Source of the DNA: Zygnema cylindricum
Taxonomy: Eukaryota > Streptophyta > Zygnematophyceae > Zygnematales > Zygnemataceae
NCBI GenBank assembly: GCA_037447655.1
Contig: JBBHKE010002121.1
Location: 1-44,076 of the forward strand
Direction: 5' to 3'
Length of the DNA: 44,076 nucleotides
The first letter of the stretch is position 1. Each line of letters begins with the position of its first letter. This document shows, one piece after another, positions 9,524 through 20,400 of this stretch. The notes below the pieces were generated by a model. The model was not told the DNA's origin, made no database searches, and saw nothing but the letters and a program-made list of their open reading frames with translations. A program made the translations under genes and the position numbers.

Positions 9524-9682
9524 TCGGACGGGGAAACTACCATGTTACTTTGTGATCATTGCAATCAGGGGTTTCACATGGAGTGTTTGGTGCCACCTTT
9601 ATTGGCAGTTCCGGACGGTCACTGGTTTTGCCACGGATGTCGCGAGCTACCGGTCGTGTTGGCCAGCTCCTCTGCCGGCTAA
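9524..9682 (+). pseudogene. PHD zinc-finger fragment (C-terminal part)
   Basis: A 53-codon plus-strand frame, open from 9,524 to a TAA at 9,680-9,682, reads SDGETTMLLCDHCNQGFHME, then CLVPPLLAVPDGHWFCHGCR. This has the last six zinc ligands of a PHD finger: C-x2-C, H-x2-C after four residues, and W-F-C-x2-C at the usual spacing. The first C-x2-C pair would lie upstream and is cut off by the LTR stub. PHD fingers read histone tails; some retroelements also carry them. The fragment could derive from a host chromatin gene or from a transposon. Below 60 codons, without its N-terminus, it cannot be functional as it stands. Confidence 0.82.
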
Positions 9683-9889
9683 AGAGCTGGGGGGGGGAAT
9701 AAACCGACCTAACCATAACCAGCTAAGTCGTTGACCTTTCTTTTCCTTCCACCTCCCTTGTTGTTGTATTTATCCATTTTTACTTTTGTGTTTTATTTTG
9801 TTTACGATATCTCGCTATTATTTGAGTTTAAGTTGAGCGCAGCTGATGATATTGCATGCACCTTCATGTTATTTGACACATGCACGACA

Positions 9890-10638
9890 AGGACAAGACT
9901 CCCTTAAGTCAAACGCAAATAGAATCACTGAATTGGCTCCTTTGAGCAGTAAGTTATGGTTGGTCAAAGATGACCTTTATAGTTACAAGTTCGCTTAGAG
10001 AGAGGTACCTAAATATCACTAAGTCTTGGTCTGCCTACTCACGACTACCTACTACTTAACCCTAGTCCAATATGAACACTATATAGTAAAACAAGGTATA
10101 ATAGGAGATGTATTTATTGTACGGCTATTGTACAACATGGTCTACCGGTGACACCTGTCAAATCGGGAGCCATGGTTCCTCCTCCCATCTTCTCCCATAT
10201 CAATTAATGTGGCGCCACGTGGCACTGCGTGACGCTATCTCCAAATGACGCCAAAAGCTCACTTCGCGTGGCGGCTACAATGCCGGCCGTCCGATCAAAA
10301 CATTTTTTACACGGTTCAGATTCGAGTGCATGCATGAATTGCTCTTTTAGGTTAGTCTGCTGTTAATTAGCTGTTGCGTTAATGTTTATATATCTTTGAA
10401 ACCCGTCACGTGTATCTTTTCGATAAATTCCTAGTGGATAAGGCTTACGTCTACATACTATTTCACAGACCGAGAATCAAATCTGGACTTAGGTAACATT
10501 TTAGTAAAATATCCTCCACTTCAAAATCTGCCACTTTCTAAATATGGTGGCAGCCATGGCATGCCTTTGATCCTCACTCTCTTTCTTTAAAGTAAAATTA
10601 AAATAGAGAAGTGAACTATTAATTACCTTTTATCAACA
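9890..10638 (-). repeat. C4 3' LTR (truncated)
   Basis: Matches the 5' LTR from AGGACAAGACTCCC (9,890 and 15,198) to GAATTGCTC (about 10,345 and 15,652), then runs alone to the terminal TCAACA at 10,638. It contains the palindrome GTGGCGCCAC (10,209-10,218) overlapping a G-box CACGTG (10,216-10,221). The start of the LTR, with hairpin and AUG, is missing. Confidence 0.87.
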
Positions 10639-10652
10639 CTCTTTTTAATTCC
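10639..10652 (-). other. C4 polypurine tract
   Basis: The minus strand reads GGAATTAAAAAGAG directly before the TGTTGA of the 3' LTR. It is less G-rich than in C6, probably through decay. Confidence 0.6.
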
Positions 10653-10765
10653 TAGTCACTTTTTAATTTTAATCCACAGTTTTATCTGCAATAAATCAAC
10701 TTAAGGGAAGGCACTGTTTTTATCATCATGTCTACAATCATTTCTCTATCAGTTTTATGAACCAG

Positions 10766-11524
10766 TTAAATAAGTTTATTTTCTACCTTCTCTTTGACAA
10801 ATCTTAGTCTAATATCCATATGCTTAGCTTTGAAGTGATGTTTCGGATTAGCTGCAATAGAGATAGCAGTTTGATTATCACAAAAAACATTTTGAGTTTC
10901 AAACTTCATGAACCGAAGTTCTTCAAGAAGAGATTTAACCCACATTAGTTCTTTGGTGGCATCACAAGAAGCCATGTATTCAGTCTCCATAGTGGACTGA
11001 GCAACTACTTTTTGTTGCTTGCTACTATAACAACATGCACCGGATCCAATTTGCAACACATATCCAGTCGTACACCGCCTTAAAGGCACATCTCTATAAC
11101 TGGCATCACTCCAGGTGGTGATGTGAGTGTGCTCTCCTCCCAAATGCAACCAGAATTCCCTTGTCCCCACCAGATACTTTATCACCCTTTTGGCTGCCTT
11201 CCAGTCTCTCTTTCTTGGTTCATTTAGATTTCTTCTAAGGGCACCTATAGCTGCAGCTATATCCGGACAGGTACAGTTCATAAAATAAATTAAACTGCCT
11301 ACAATTTCCCGATAAGGGAAATTTTCCATAAATTTTCTTTCTATCTGATCCATCTCATCATTAATGATCAATATTCCTCTCTCTTCACTCCCCTCACACA
11401 CTTTTTTCAAATCCATGGGAGTAGTACATCCGTTTGCCTTTTCCATCTGAAATTTTTCTAGCAAATTACCGATTGCTTCTTTTTGAGTGAGTCTTATAAT
11501 TCTATTCCCTCTATCTCTCTCCAT
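10766..11524 (-). pseudogene. C4 end of reverse transcriptase and RNase H (252-codon open frame)
   Basis: The longest open Pol segment of C4 carries MERDRGNRIIRLTQKEAI at its start (end of the RT domain) and VGSLIYFMNCTCPDIAAAIG (connection). RNase H residues follow: SDASYRD (Asp), STMETEYMAS (Glu) and DNQTAISIAANPKHHFKAKH (Asp/His region). It stays open to near the end of the domain, but the rest of Pol is broken, so it is scored as a remnant. Confidence 0.88.
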
Positions 11525-12165
11525 CTAAATTCCCAAAATATACTTTGCTTCGCCGAGATCTTTCATATCAAAAATGCTTTTAAGATCCTGTTTTAGTTTG
11601 TTAATTTTATCTAAGGACTTGCTTAAGACCAACAAATCATCCATATAAATAGCAATAAATATCACTCCATTCTCATCCTCAAATAAATATTTAGAGTGAT
11701 CTGACTAATTCTGATATACCCCAAACCGGTCAGAAATTTGTCTAGCTTTATATTCCATTGTCGCGGGGCTTGCTTAAGTTTATAGAGTGATTTTATCAAT
11801 TTACAAACCTTGCTTTTTTCCCCACTTTCCACGAATCCTTTCGGTTGCCTCATGTAAATTTCTTCTTCCAACTCTCCGTGCAAAAAGGCCGTTTAAATAT
11901 CCATCTGGTGTAGTTCCATATCCTGTGCTGCGGCTATACTTAAAAGGATTATAATAGAAGGAAATCTGACTACAGGTGCAAAGGTTTCTTTGTAGTCTAT
12001 CTCCTCTTTCTGAGTATAACCTTTTGCAACTAACCTAGCTTTGTACCTCTCAATGCTATTATTGGGGTTTAATTTAAGTTTAAAAACCCACTTACATCCG
12101 ATCGGTTTTCGGTCCGGTGGACAATCTACCAACTCCATGTATTGGCTTTCATGATAGAGGCAATT
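11525..12165 (-). pseudogene. C4 reverse transcriptase remnant
   Basis: Minus-strand blocks in order: MELVDCPPDRKPIGCKWVFK, YKARLVAKGYTQKEEIDYKE and TFAPVVRFPS (12,138 down to 11,893), then LHGELEEEIYMRQPKGFVE and LYKLKQAPRQWN (11,883 down to 11,740). The catalytic YMDD lies near 11,636-11,648. A TAA near 11,893 and a shift near 11,662 separate the frames. These intact motifs served to judge which C1 stops are mutations. Confidence 0.87.
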
Positions 12166-12269
12166 TTTTCATTTATAGCTGTGATCCACCGCCTACTTTT
12201 TGGGGTGTTTATGGCCTCTAAGTATGTCTGAGGTTCATTTGGGTGAGACATCTTTGTGAGTTGGTTATT

Positions 12270-13490
12270 TAATTGTCTTTCTTGAAGTCATTTACTACTT
12301 CTTCTTCCCCTTTCAAAATCATAAGCCCGTATGGAAGGCATTCTTGGGTTTCGTTTAGTAAGACTTTCAGCTCCCCTATCTTCCAATTCCGGTGTCTCAT
12401 CAAAATCCTCATCGGTTTCCACTTCGTATTGTGGCGTTGCCTCGGATATTATCCTTTCTTCCTCCTTTGGTAGATTTGCAGATTTTCCTTTTTCTCCATC
12501 TTCCTTCTCTTCATTTTCAAAGTCAAAGTCAGAAAACTGATCCGTTTCAAATCTGATTTTGACTTCCTTATTATATTTGAATGGATCAATGGACTTCACT
12601 TCATTCATCACCACTATGTGTTTTACCAAGATTATATCTCTTTTTCAAGTCATACACCCGGTATCCTTTTGTGCTCTCATCATATCCTACAAGATATCTT
12701 GGTTTCCCTTTTCCCTCTAACTTCCATTTAGTCTTATCGGAATCCATACTTTAATCTTGACTTCCGAACACTCTCAAACTAGACAAATTAGGCTTTCTTC
12801 CTGTCCACCTCTCATACGGAGTTTCTTCCTTATTTGCTGAAGTAAGGACTCTATTTTTGATGAAATTAGTATAGTTCATAGACTCATCCCAAAACTGCAG
12901 CCCTATCCTCTTGTCACTTAACATACTTCTGGACATATCTCCTAAAGTTCTATTCACTCTTTTTGCTACTCCATTTTGTTCCGGATTATAAGGAACAGTT
13001 TTCTCATGATGAATTCCTTCTTCTTTAAGATATTCTTCAAATTTCCGTGAGGTATATTCTTTCCCATTATCACTTCTTATCTCTTTTATTGAGGTTTCAT
13101 GTAGCTTTTCACTCCATACTTTATACTCTTTAAAACATCTTAATACCTCTGACTTATGTCTGAGAAATTATAACTTCGTGTATCTAGACCAATCATCTGT
13201 GATAGTTAACATCGATCTCTTCCCCCCATGTGAAGCATACCTAGCAGATCCCCAAACATCAGTGTGAACTAGATCTAATACTTTCTCTCTCCAAAATGTG
13301 GTTGCCTTTGGAAAAGGAAGTCTATGAATCTTCCCTTGGTCACTTCCACTACAATCATCAAAGGTCTCATCATCTTCAAAAGTAATACCCTCCACTATTC
13401 TCTTTTTCTTCATTTTCATTAATCTATCTAGATGCACATGCCTCAACCTTTTATGCCAAAGCATCATCTCACTTGCACACGCGTAGAGAA
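12270..13490 (-). pseudogene. C4 integrase and integrase-RT linker remnant
   Basis: The HHCC region reads LWHKRLRHVHLDRLMKM and CSGSDQGKIHRLPF (13,467 down to 13,300); the second Cys of the C-x2-C pair is Ser-Asp here. The core follows with LVHTDVWG, TITDDWSRY and, in another frame near 13,070, R-S-D-N-G-K-E-Y. Then MNRTLGDMSRSMLSDKRIG (12,957 down) and the RKPNLSSLRVFGSQD block. An acidic linker (12,629-12,288; DENEEKEDGE-like) precedes RT. Several frameshifts. Confidence 0.84.
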
Positions 13491-14066
13491 CATTGTATCA
13501 TTGCAAAGGACAATTCTGAACATTCCTTGACTGCCCTTCTCAGCTATGAAATTAACCTCATTATCAAAGCTTGCTGTGAAGATTCCTTTCCTAGTTCCCG
13601 TTTCAAACTCCTTTTCATCTAGGACAAATGTTGAGACTAGGTTCTTGCTAAGCGGTGGAATGTAAAGAACGTCTGAGAGTGTTACAATTGAGGCTTTTCC
13701 ATCAACTGGAACCTTGAAGTCAACAGTTCCAACAAGACTTGTGGTTTATACCCTACCATCTTCGTACTCTATCTCAACTGTTGGGATCTTTCTTAGTTTA
13801 GTGAACCACCGCTTATCTTTGCACATACGCATTGAAGCCCTTGGGTCTATGATCCACCCCTCCTCCGTTGGATCCCTCATACCTCCGAAAGCACACTTTT
13901 GTCTCCGTGAAATGTCGACATGCTTTTTAGTGCTTTTCGGATTAAAAAGAAGCTCCTCAAGCTCCTCTTCTAGTTCAGTTTTTTCTTCCACTTCGTCATT
14001 ATGAACTTGAGTCGGGAAAGCCTTTTTCTTTCCTCCATCCTTTGAGGTTTCTTGACCATCTTTCAA
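13491..14066 (-). pseudogene. C4 protease remnant
   Basis: The frame 14,066-13,746 carries the active-site block GWIIDPRASMRMCKDKRWF: the canonical D-S-G-A-S is D-P-R-A-S. Further on come FTKLRKIPTVEIEYEDGRV and, in another frame, L-x-x-V-L-x-I-P-P-L-S-K-N-L-V-S. It lies between the zinc knuckle and the integrase zinc finger, as expected. Confidence 0.82.
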
Positions 14067-15079
14067 TCAAAGATCTGCAAGTTTGACACAATCTACCATA
14101 TACTGTCCCGGTTTCTTGCAAAAGTGACATAATCCTCCTCGAGAAGTTCCTCTCCCATGTCTATCAAATCCACCACCTCCTTATCCTCTTCCACCAAAGT
14201 TTCGACAGGGATCTTTCCCTCTTTCCTCATCACGCTTCTGCTAGTCAGCTCCTGCAAACAATGCTTGAACACTTGGACTCCCTCTCATAAGCTCTATGGT
14301 GCTTTCTTTCACTAAAATCATTCCCACTATGCCATCCCAATTCCAATTGCTATCTCCTATGTCTTGCAATCGTTTAATGATATTCTCATACTTTTCAGGT
14401 AGTTTCATCATTAATGTGTTCACTCTTTGTCTCTTAGACCATGAGTTACCTGCATCTCCAACTCTCCAAATAATGCTCCTAAATCATTACAATAATTATT
14501 TATACTTCCTCTTTTATAAGTATAAGCTGCAATCTTATTTTCTACCAACTGAAGTTGCAACAATGATCCACTCTTATATTTGTTAACTAGTGATATCTAA
14601 AACTGAGATGAAGATTTGACATGCATAAGGGGAATGGCAATGCCCTTTGCTACACTTTTAAGAATTAAGAGCTTAACAACCTTGTCTTTTTAGTTCCACT
14701 TTTCATACTTAGATCTTTTGGTTTGAACTCTAGTCACTGTTGCTGGTAGTGTTCTTGCCGGTATCGCCTTCGCCAATGGTGTCACTTGAGTTGCAACTCC
14801 TCCCTTGTCTCCTTCTATGAAAATCTCCTCTCCTTCCTCATCTTCATCCTAGGTGATGATGGCAGTAGTTCTACCAACTGTAGAGGCGGAGGTGCTAGAA
14901 AAACGTGTCCCTCCAAACCCACGTGGAGGTGGGCATCGAATTTGTCCAAACACCATGCCCCATAGATGCTTCCCAAATATTTCTCCCTCTATCATCATTT
15001 CCCAATACAAAGAGTCTGATCCATCAAATATGGGCACCCTAGAGGGTGGGCCCATAACCTTAAATTATGTGGTCTTCAT
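14067..15079 (-). pseudogene. C4 gag remnant, start codon inside the LTR
   Basis: The minus-strand frame starts at an ATG in the LTR (15,079-15,077), has a TAA at its fifth codon, and crosses the primer site as K-V-M-G-P-P, then SRVPIFDGSDSLYWEMMIEG. The second ATG, in the primer site, is at 15,055-15,053. Later parts include MNTLMMKLPEKYENIIKRLQ (14,423 down). The zinc knuckle near 14,090-14,135 is CHFCKKPGQYMVDC, with Gln where the ligand His is expected. Several frames are needed to read it. Confidence 0.83.
15046..15059 (-). other. C4 primer-binding site (anticodon arm of initiator tRNA-Met)
   Basis: Plus-strand GTGGGCCCATAACC is identical to the anticodon-arm segment of plant initiator tRNA-Met, and one more base on the left (G, 15,045) also fits. 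The LTR follows at 15,060. This is the best match of the four sites. Confidence 0.85.
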
Positions 15080-15655
15080 TGACCCACAGAATGAGCAGCC
15101 TATGTTAAGCCTGTAAGAAAATATTTGCCCCTTCCACTTTCCCACTGAAAAAGTGCCGCCCAGGCACACAAATATTCTGACCACCCGCACCCCTGTGAGG
15201 ACAAGACTCCCTTAAGTCAAAGGAAAAATAATCACTGAATTTGCTCCCTTGAGCAGTAAGTTATAGTTGGTCAAAGATGACCTTTATAGTTACAAGCTCT
15301 CTTAGAGAGAGGTACCTAAATATCACTAAGTCTTGGTCTGTCTACTCACGACTACCTACTACTAAACCCTAGTCCAATACGAACACTATATAGTACAAGA
15401 AGGTACAATAGGAGATGTATTTATTGTACGGCTATTGTACAACATGGTCTTCCAGGTGACACCTGTCAAATCGGGAGCCATGGTTCCTCCTCCCATCTTC
15501 TCCGGTATCAAATAATGTGGCGCCACGTGGCACCGCGTGACGCTATCTCCAAATGACGCCAAAAGCTCACTTCGCGTGGCGGCTACAATGCGGCCGTCTG
15601 ATCAAAACATTTTTTACACGGTTCAGATTCGAGTGCATGCATGAATTGCTCCTTT
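15060..15655 (-). repeat. C4 5' LTR (truncated at its outer end)
   Basis: Begins TTAAATTATGTGGTC next to the primer site (TG mutated to TT) and loses homology to the 3' LTR after GAATTGCTCCTTT, near 15,655. It carries the terminal hairpin (loop TTCATT, giving the gag AUG), and a G-box at 15,524-15,529. Confidence 0.85.
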
Positions 15656-15869
15656 CCTTAGGGTTGACGTGTAGCCATTTTTGGTCCTTGTTCCAAATTA
15701 GAGTGTTTCAGTGTTGTCCATTTTTCCGTCGATAGGTGATAGAATTTTGGAGGTTTTTTGGAGGCGCACGATCACACATGGCGCGCCATAGTTGTTTTTA
15801 ATATTTCGGGATGATGTGGCTTTCTTCATTAACTATTGAAATAAAATATGGATCTAATAGAGTAACTAA

Positions 15870-16268
15870 AAGGAAAATTTTAACTTTGAAAGAAACGCTA
15901 AGTGCGATGGTTCATTCCAACGGTCGTAACATTTTATTGTGGGGAGCAACAATCCTCTCGTCTAACTAATTTTTGTAATAGGAGACTTACTTCGGTTTCT
16001 GGTGACAAACACCTTTTGAATTATTATATTGGAGGAATTTAATGCTCCATCACCTTCGAATTTGGGGGTGTCGAGCTACGGTTTATGTGGACCAAGCGAA
16101 AAGGAAGGTCAATTTGCGGCGTGGAGTTGGCCCGAAATATTTGTGCACTATAGTTCAAAGGGAAATCTTTACCGGGTATTTGATCCAGTCCGTGGCATTG
16201 TGCAAAAACCGTGTAATGTCAATTTTCATGAGGATTTGAATTTAGTTATCAGAAATCGACCGAACTAA
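15870..16268 (+). pseudogene. C5 integrase remnant
   Basis: LKETLSAMVHSNGRNILLWG (about 15,877-15,940) fits the segment after the catalytic Glu, and T-P-F-E-L is at about 16,008. The C-terminal block LHHLRIWGCRATVYVDQAKR (about 16,042-16,100) follows, then SKGNLYRVFDPVRGIVQKPC in the overlapping frame. Two frames overlap at 16,029-16,268 because of an indel. It ends before a run of A at 16,266. Confidence 0.75.
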
Positions 16269-16739
16269 AAAAAAAGCGTGATTTCTATGAGGAGGACGAT
16301 GTCGCACGTTTCTCGCACAAACGAGGATTCTGTTCAAGATCAGGAGTTGCAATCCAATGTCAATGTCAAAAAGGAGAAATTCGATTCAAATTAGGGTACG
16401 GTAAAACTGGACATTGACATAAATGTCCAAAGCAATCTTTGAGTTCAAAGTCCAGCTCCCAAAATGTGGAGGAGTAGGAGAAAAATGTGGAACAATTTCA
16501 TTTTTTGGAAAGAGTACTCGAAAAAAGATAGGAAAAAAATCAAATCGGCTCTCTTACAACAAAATTGGTGGCTTCAATTTTAATTCACATTATTTCATCC
16601 CCGATTCTAAGGAGACAACATACCTCTTATAGAAATTAATGTGCAAATACTTGGTCGACAATCCATGTCATACACTAAGGCAAAACTTTTGTGTGATTGA
16701 CAATCTAAGTGGAAGTAGACATGAGAAGAGTATAAATCA

Positions 16740-17340
16740 TTTGTGGAAAATCAGACATTTTAGGAGGTAACCATACCGGATGGAAAGAAGGGGATTGATG
16801 CATGGGTCTTCAAAACTAGAATTGGTGCATTGGGTGAAGTAGTGAAGTACAAATCTAGGCTAGTTTGTACTACATTTCAACATAAGGGTATATTACACAA
16901 AGGGTTATACTCTGGTTGTTGAGTTTGACTCTTTAGAGATAATTCTTGCGATTGCATCAGTGAGAAAAACACACATCCACCAAACGGATGTTGAAACAAT
17001 TTTTGTGAATGGAGATCTTAAAGAGGAGATTTATATAAAGTTACTAGAACGGTGATATCACGGGAAGGTAAGTATAGGGCCATCGCAAATGCCAATACAG
17101 TTTGAAGCATGCGCCACATAACTCCTACTTGCGTCTTCACAAAGTAATTTTGAACTTTGGTTACAAGCATACGATTTCAGATTCAAATGTGCACTCAAAA
17201 GGAGAAAGAGTTAATCAAATCATATTCTCAATGTACGTCGATGACGTTTTAATGACGTCGGATAGTCAGGTACTGAACCCCAAATAGCAACTGCATCGAA
17301 GTCTTTACTTCAAAGTGACGAAACTAAGCGAAGTAAAATA
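16740..17340 (+). pseudogene. C5 reverse transcriptase remnant
   Basis: KGIDAWVFKTRIGALGEVVK (about 16,791 on) is the W-V-F-K segment, followed by frameshifted versions of the K-S-R-L-V and H-Q-T-D-V-x-T-x-F-V-N-G-D-L-x-E-E-I-Y motifs (about 16,975-17,040). The catalytic box YVDD is intact at 17,234-17,245 in the frame MYVDDVLMTSDS. Sequence between 17,041 and 17,230 is poorly matched. Confidence 0.75.
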
Positions 17341-17499
17341 CCTTTAAGGGATTGAGGTGATACCCTATGAGAACTTGGACATAAAGTTGAGTTTGGTGGA
17401 ATATTGTAATGAGGTTTTAGCGTGGTTCTCTATGTTTGATGCAAAATTTGTTTCAATGCATATGAATGTGAAATTTTAATTTTGAAGGTTCGCGGAAAA

Positions 17500-17884
17500 A
17501 TGACGATGGATGTTCCGTATCGCACGCCATTAGGATTCCAATGTACTTGAGTGTTGGCATGCGGCACGATGTTTCGGTGGTCATTTCAACTATGTTGTCA
17601 ATATTGCCAATCGCCAAAGAAATGGCATTGGGAGGTCGTGAAACATATATTTTGCTAATGGTTTGTACAATCAATATCGACCATTTATTTCAATCAGCAA
17701 GACAACTGTTGGATTGCGTGGGGTATTGTGATGTTGACTGCGAGGAGGATTTTTATTCGAGAAAATCCACGTTTGGATATGAATTCCTGTTTGGTGGGGT
17801 GGGGATCTCAAAGAGTTGGCGTCTCCAGCCAATCGTGACTTTGAGTTCGATAGAGGTGGAATACATGGTGGCGTGCCACGCATG
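17500..17884 (+). pseudogene. C5 RNase H remnant, cut by the C6 LTR
   Basis: Frame 17,541-17,884 contains YLSVGMRHDVSVVIS (connection domain), CVGYCDVDCEEDFYSRKST (catalytic Asp region) and VTLSSIEVEYMVACHAC (catalytic Glu region). The copia frame stops matching exactly at ACHAC, where TGTAATTCTGTG of the LTR begins. The downstream residues of this frame are LTR sequence. Confidence 0.8.
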
Positions 17885-18879
17885 TGTAATTCTGTGTCCT
17901 CCATTGGACTACAGAATTCAAGAAGCCTCTAGATTGTTATTAACTAACCCACTTTCAATGGCAACCACTGCTACCCAAGCAGACAAGTAGACAATCTAAC
18001 TGCACCCTTGTGCAGCGTAGACTCCCCTGAGTCCGTAGGAAAAAGAATCTCTGAAAACGCCTAACCAAGCGATAAGTTATGAGGCAGTAAAAATGCCAAT
18101 TTGCAAAAACTCTCAAAGGGAGAGGTGACTACCTACCAAAATTTTCTAAGTCTTGATTCCCTCTAATAACTTCTATCTACTAAAGTACAAACCAATCAGA
18201 TTACTGTACCGTACCAAAAAGTACTACTGTCGATGTACCTTTTGTACAACCTATGTACGACAAGGCTATTAAGCAGACGCGTGTCCGCTTTTCACTCGTC
18301 CGTACGTTCCTTGGAATTCCCACGAAGAATGTCATCTCTCCACGTGGCTTCAGGTCATACCACGTCATAAAACGCCAAAGTGACCTTTCAGGGATCTTAG
18401 CGAAGACGTATGCCGTTGGATATGAACCGACATTAAATATTGTCCGTCGAAACAAATGTCAGATTCATTTGTTTTGTGCGAGATCCAGTCCGCACTGAAT
18501 TTAACCTGTTCTATGATGTTACATTTACATTTCCGTTAATCGGTTTAGTGGACAAAACATATTTTAAATATGAATCACACCCTATATACTCTAGCGAACA
18601 TCTACGACAGACTGGTTAGAGCGGACGGCTACGCCACGATCTACCAGTCGGGGGTTCGAGTCCTGTTGGACTCAACCTTTTTGTAGAGAGTGACTTAAGG
18701 TCACTCTTTAACCCTGTCTATGGAGCTGAGGTGGCCATGGCTCCATCACTCTCTCTTTTTCAGTGACTACAACAAGTATGGGGGTAAGAGAGAAGAGATG
18801 AAGACAAGCTGCCTGCATGTTTATTTTTCCGCTAATATATTAAGACCTAGAAAATACCCAAAAACTATCTATTTCAACA
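17885..18879 (-). repeat. C6 3' LTR
   Basis: Bounded by TG (17,885) and CA (18,879) in plus orientation. It holds a strong terminal hairpin (AATTCTGTGTCC paired with GGACTACAGAATT, loop TCCATT), a G-box at 18,341-18,346, and the Pol III-like module (18,604-18,682). Confidence 0.92.
18604..18682 (+). ncRNA. tRNA-like Pol III module in the C6 3' LTR
   Basis: A-box-like TGGTTAGAGCGG (18,613-18,624), exact B box GGTTCGAGTCC (18,653-18,663) and a T5 run (18,678-18,682) lie at tRNA spacing. The sequence does not fold as a cloverleaf; it forms two hairpins (GACTGGT with ACCAGTC, and GAGTCC with GGACTC). It is antisense to the retroelement, in U3. Whether it is transcribed is unknown. Confidence 0.6.
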
Positions 18880-18895
18880 CTCCCCTTATTTTCTA
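18880..18895 (-). other. C6 polypurine tract
   Basis: The minus strand reads TAGAAAATAAGGGGAG directly before TGTTGA of the 3' LTR: a textbook copia purine tract. Confidence 0.85.
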
Positions 18896-19590
18896 GTCTA
18901 ATATTATTTTTTCTTTCAACCTGCATTTTTCCCGACAATATGTTAATTGAGGAGAGGGCACACGTTTGCTCATCATGTTAACCACCATTTTTTTATCAGG
19001 TCTATACACAAGATTTAAAATTTTATTTTCAACTTTTTCTCTCACGAAGCTTAATCTTATGTCTATATGTTTTGCTTTGAAATGGTGTTTTGGATTGGCT
19101 GCAATTGCAATTGCAGCTTGATTATCGCAAAAGACTTCATGCACTCCCTCCTTCATATATCCCAGTTCTTGCAACAATGACTTCACCCACATTAGTTCTT
19201 TTATAGGAGAACAAGAAGTCATATACTCAGCCTCCATAGTAGACTGAGCAACCACCTTTTGTTGCTTACTGCTCTAACAGCAAGCACCTTCCCCCACATA
19301 CAAAACATATCCAGAAGTGCATCTTATCATAGGTGCATCCCCATAATTGGCATCACCCAAAGTGGTGATATCAGTGTGCTCCCCTCCCAAATGCAACCAT
19401 AATTCTCTAGTTCCAACCAGATATCTCATGACTTTTTGGCTGCCTCCCAATCTCTCTTTCTAGGATCCTTAAGACACTTACTAAGGACTCCTACTCCTGC
19501 CGCTATGTCCGGCCTTGTAGAGTTCATGAAGTAGATTAAACTTCGTACAACCTCTTTGTAAGGAATAGACTTCATAAACCCTCTCTCCTC
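18893..19590 (-). pseudogene. C6 RNase H remnant
   Basis: Frame 19,255-18,893 has VAQSTMEAEYMTSC (Glu region), KELMWVKSLLQELGYM, and DNQAAIAIAANPKHHFKAKH, ending with RPDKKMVVNMMSKRVPS. The catalytic-Asp and connection parts (about 19,280-19,590) lie in other frames and contain stops. The terminal M-M-S-K replaces the family's A-D-M-L-T-K. Confidence 0.86.
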
Positions 19591-19599
19591 TGGACTCAT

Positions 19600-20400
19600 C
19601 TAATCATCTAAGATTATCACTCCTCCTTTTAAACTCCCATCACTTACTTTCTTCAAGTCCATGGGAGTGGTACAACTGTTTGCTTTCTCCATTTGAAATT
19701 TCTCATGCATATTTCCTATTGCTTCTTTCTGAGTGAGTCTTATGATCCTCTTCCACTTATCTCTTTCCATTTGAATTCCCAAAATATATCTTGCCTCCCT
19801 TAAATCTTTCATGCCAAATCTGCTTCTAAGATCTTTCTTCAACTTATTGATCTTTTCCAAAGACTTACTCAACACCAGCGGATCATCCACATAAATTGCA
19901 ATAAAGATCACACCATTCTCATGTTCAAACATATAGATAGAATGGTCAGAACTGATCCTAATATATCCTAGACCAGTAAGAAACTCATCTAGTTTGTTGT
20001 TCCATTGTCGGAGAGCCTGCTTAAGTCCATATAATGACTTTATGAACCTACAGATTTTGCTTTCTTCCCCATTCTCCACAAACCCTTCTAGTTACCGCAT
20101 AAAGATTTCTTCCTCTAACTCACCATTGAGGAAGGCAGTCTTAATGTCCATCTGATGAATTTCCATGTCTTCCGCTCCAGCCAAACTAAGGAGAATCTTT
20201 ACGGATGGGAACTGATCAACTAGAGCAAATGTCTCCTCATAGTCAATCCCCTCCTTTTGGGTGAACCCCCTTGGCTACCAAACGAGCCTTATATCTTTCA
20301 ATGGTATTATCGGAGTTCATTTTTAGTTTAAATACCCATTAACAGCCATTACATTTTCTGTCTGGAGGACAATCTGTTAGCTCCCAAGTATTTGCTTCTA
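19600..20400 (-). pseudogene. C6 reverse transcriptase remnant
   Basis: The largest frame (20,079-19,600) reads ICRFIKSLYGLKQALRQWNN, YIRISSDHSIYM, the catalytic YVDD within IAIYVDDPLVL (about 19,878-19,890), FGMKDLREARYILGIQMERD and RIIRLTQKEAIGNMHEKFQM. The N-terminal part (20,080-20,400) is frameshifted but shows the M-N-S-D-N-T-I-E-R-Y-K-A-R and M-D-I-K-T-A-F-L-N-G-E-L-E-E-E-I-F segments. Confidence 0.87.

Larger units (their letters stand above)
9890..15655 (-). mobile_element. C4: copia element with both LTRs truncated
   Basis: Both LTRs and all coding domains are present on the minus strand in copia order. The left (3') LTR lacks its inner-edge portion (starts at 9,890) and the right (5') LTR stops at about 15,655, short of its outer end. 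The two overlap for about 455 bp and are roughly 90% identical by eye, so the insertion is not recent. No target-site duplication can be tested, because the outer ends are lost. Confidence 0.9.
15840..17884 (+). mobile_element. C5: heavily decayed copia pol fragment
   Basis: Plus-strand remains of integrase, reverse transcriptase and RNase H in order, each broken, with about 450 bp of unrecognisable sequence between. No LTR of its own is seen; its right end is cut flush at 17,884 by the C6 LTR, within RNase H. It is the most decayed of the seven. Confidence 0.8.

Noticed and set aside
18604-18682. Functional tRNA gene in the C6 LTRs
   Set aside because: T stem mispaired and no cloverleaf possible; only the Pol III boxes and hairpins are supported.
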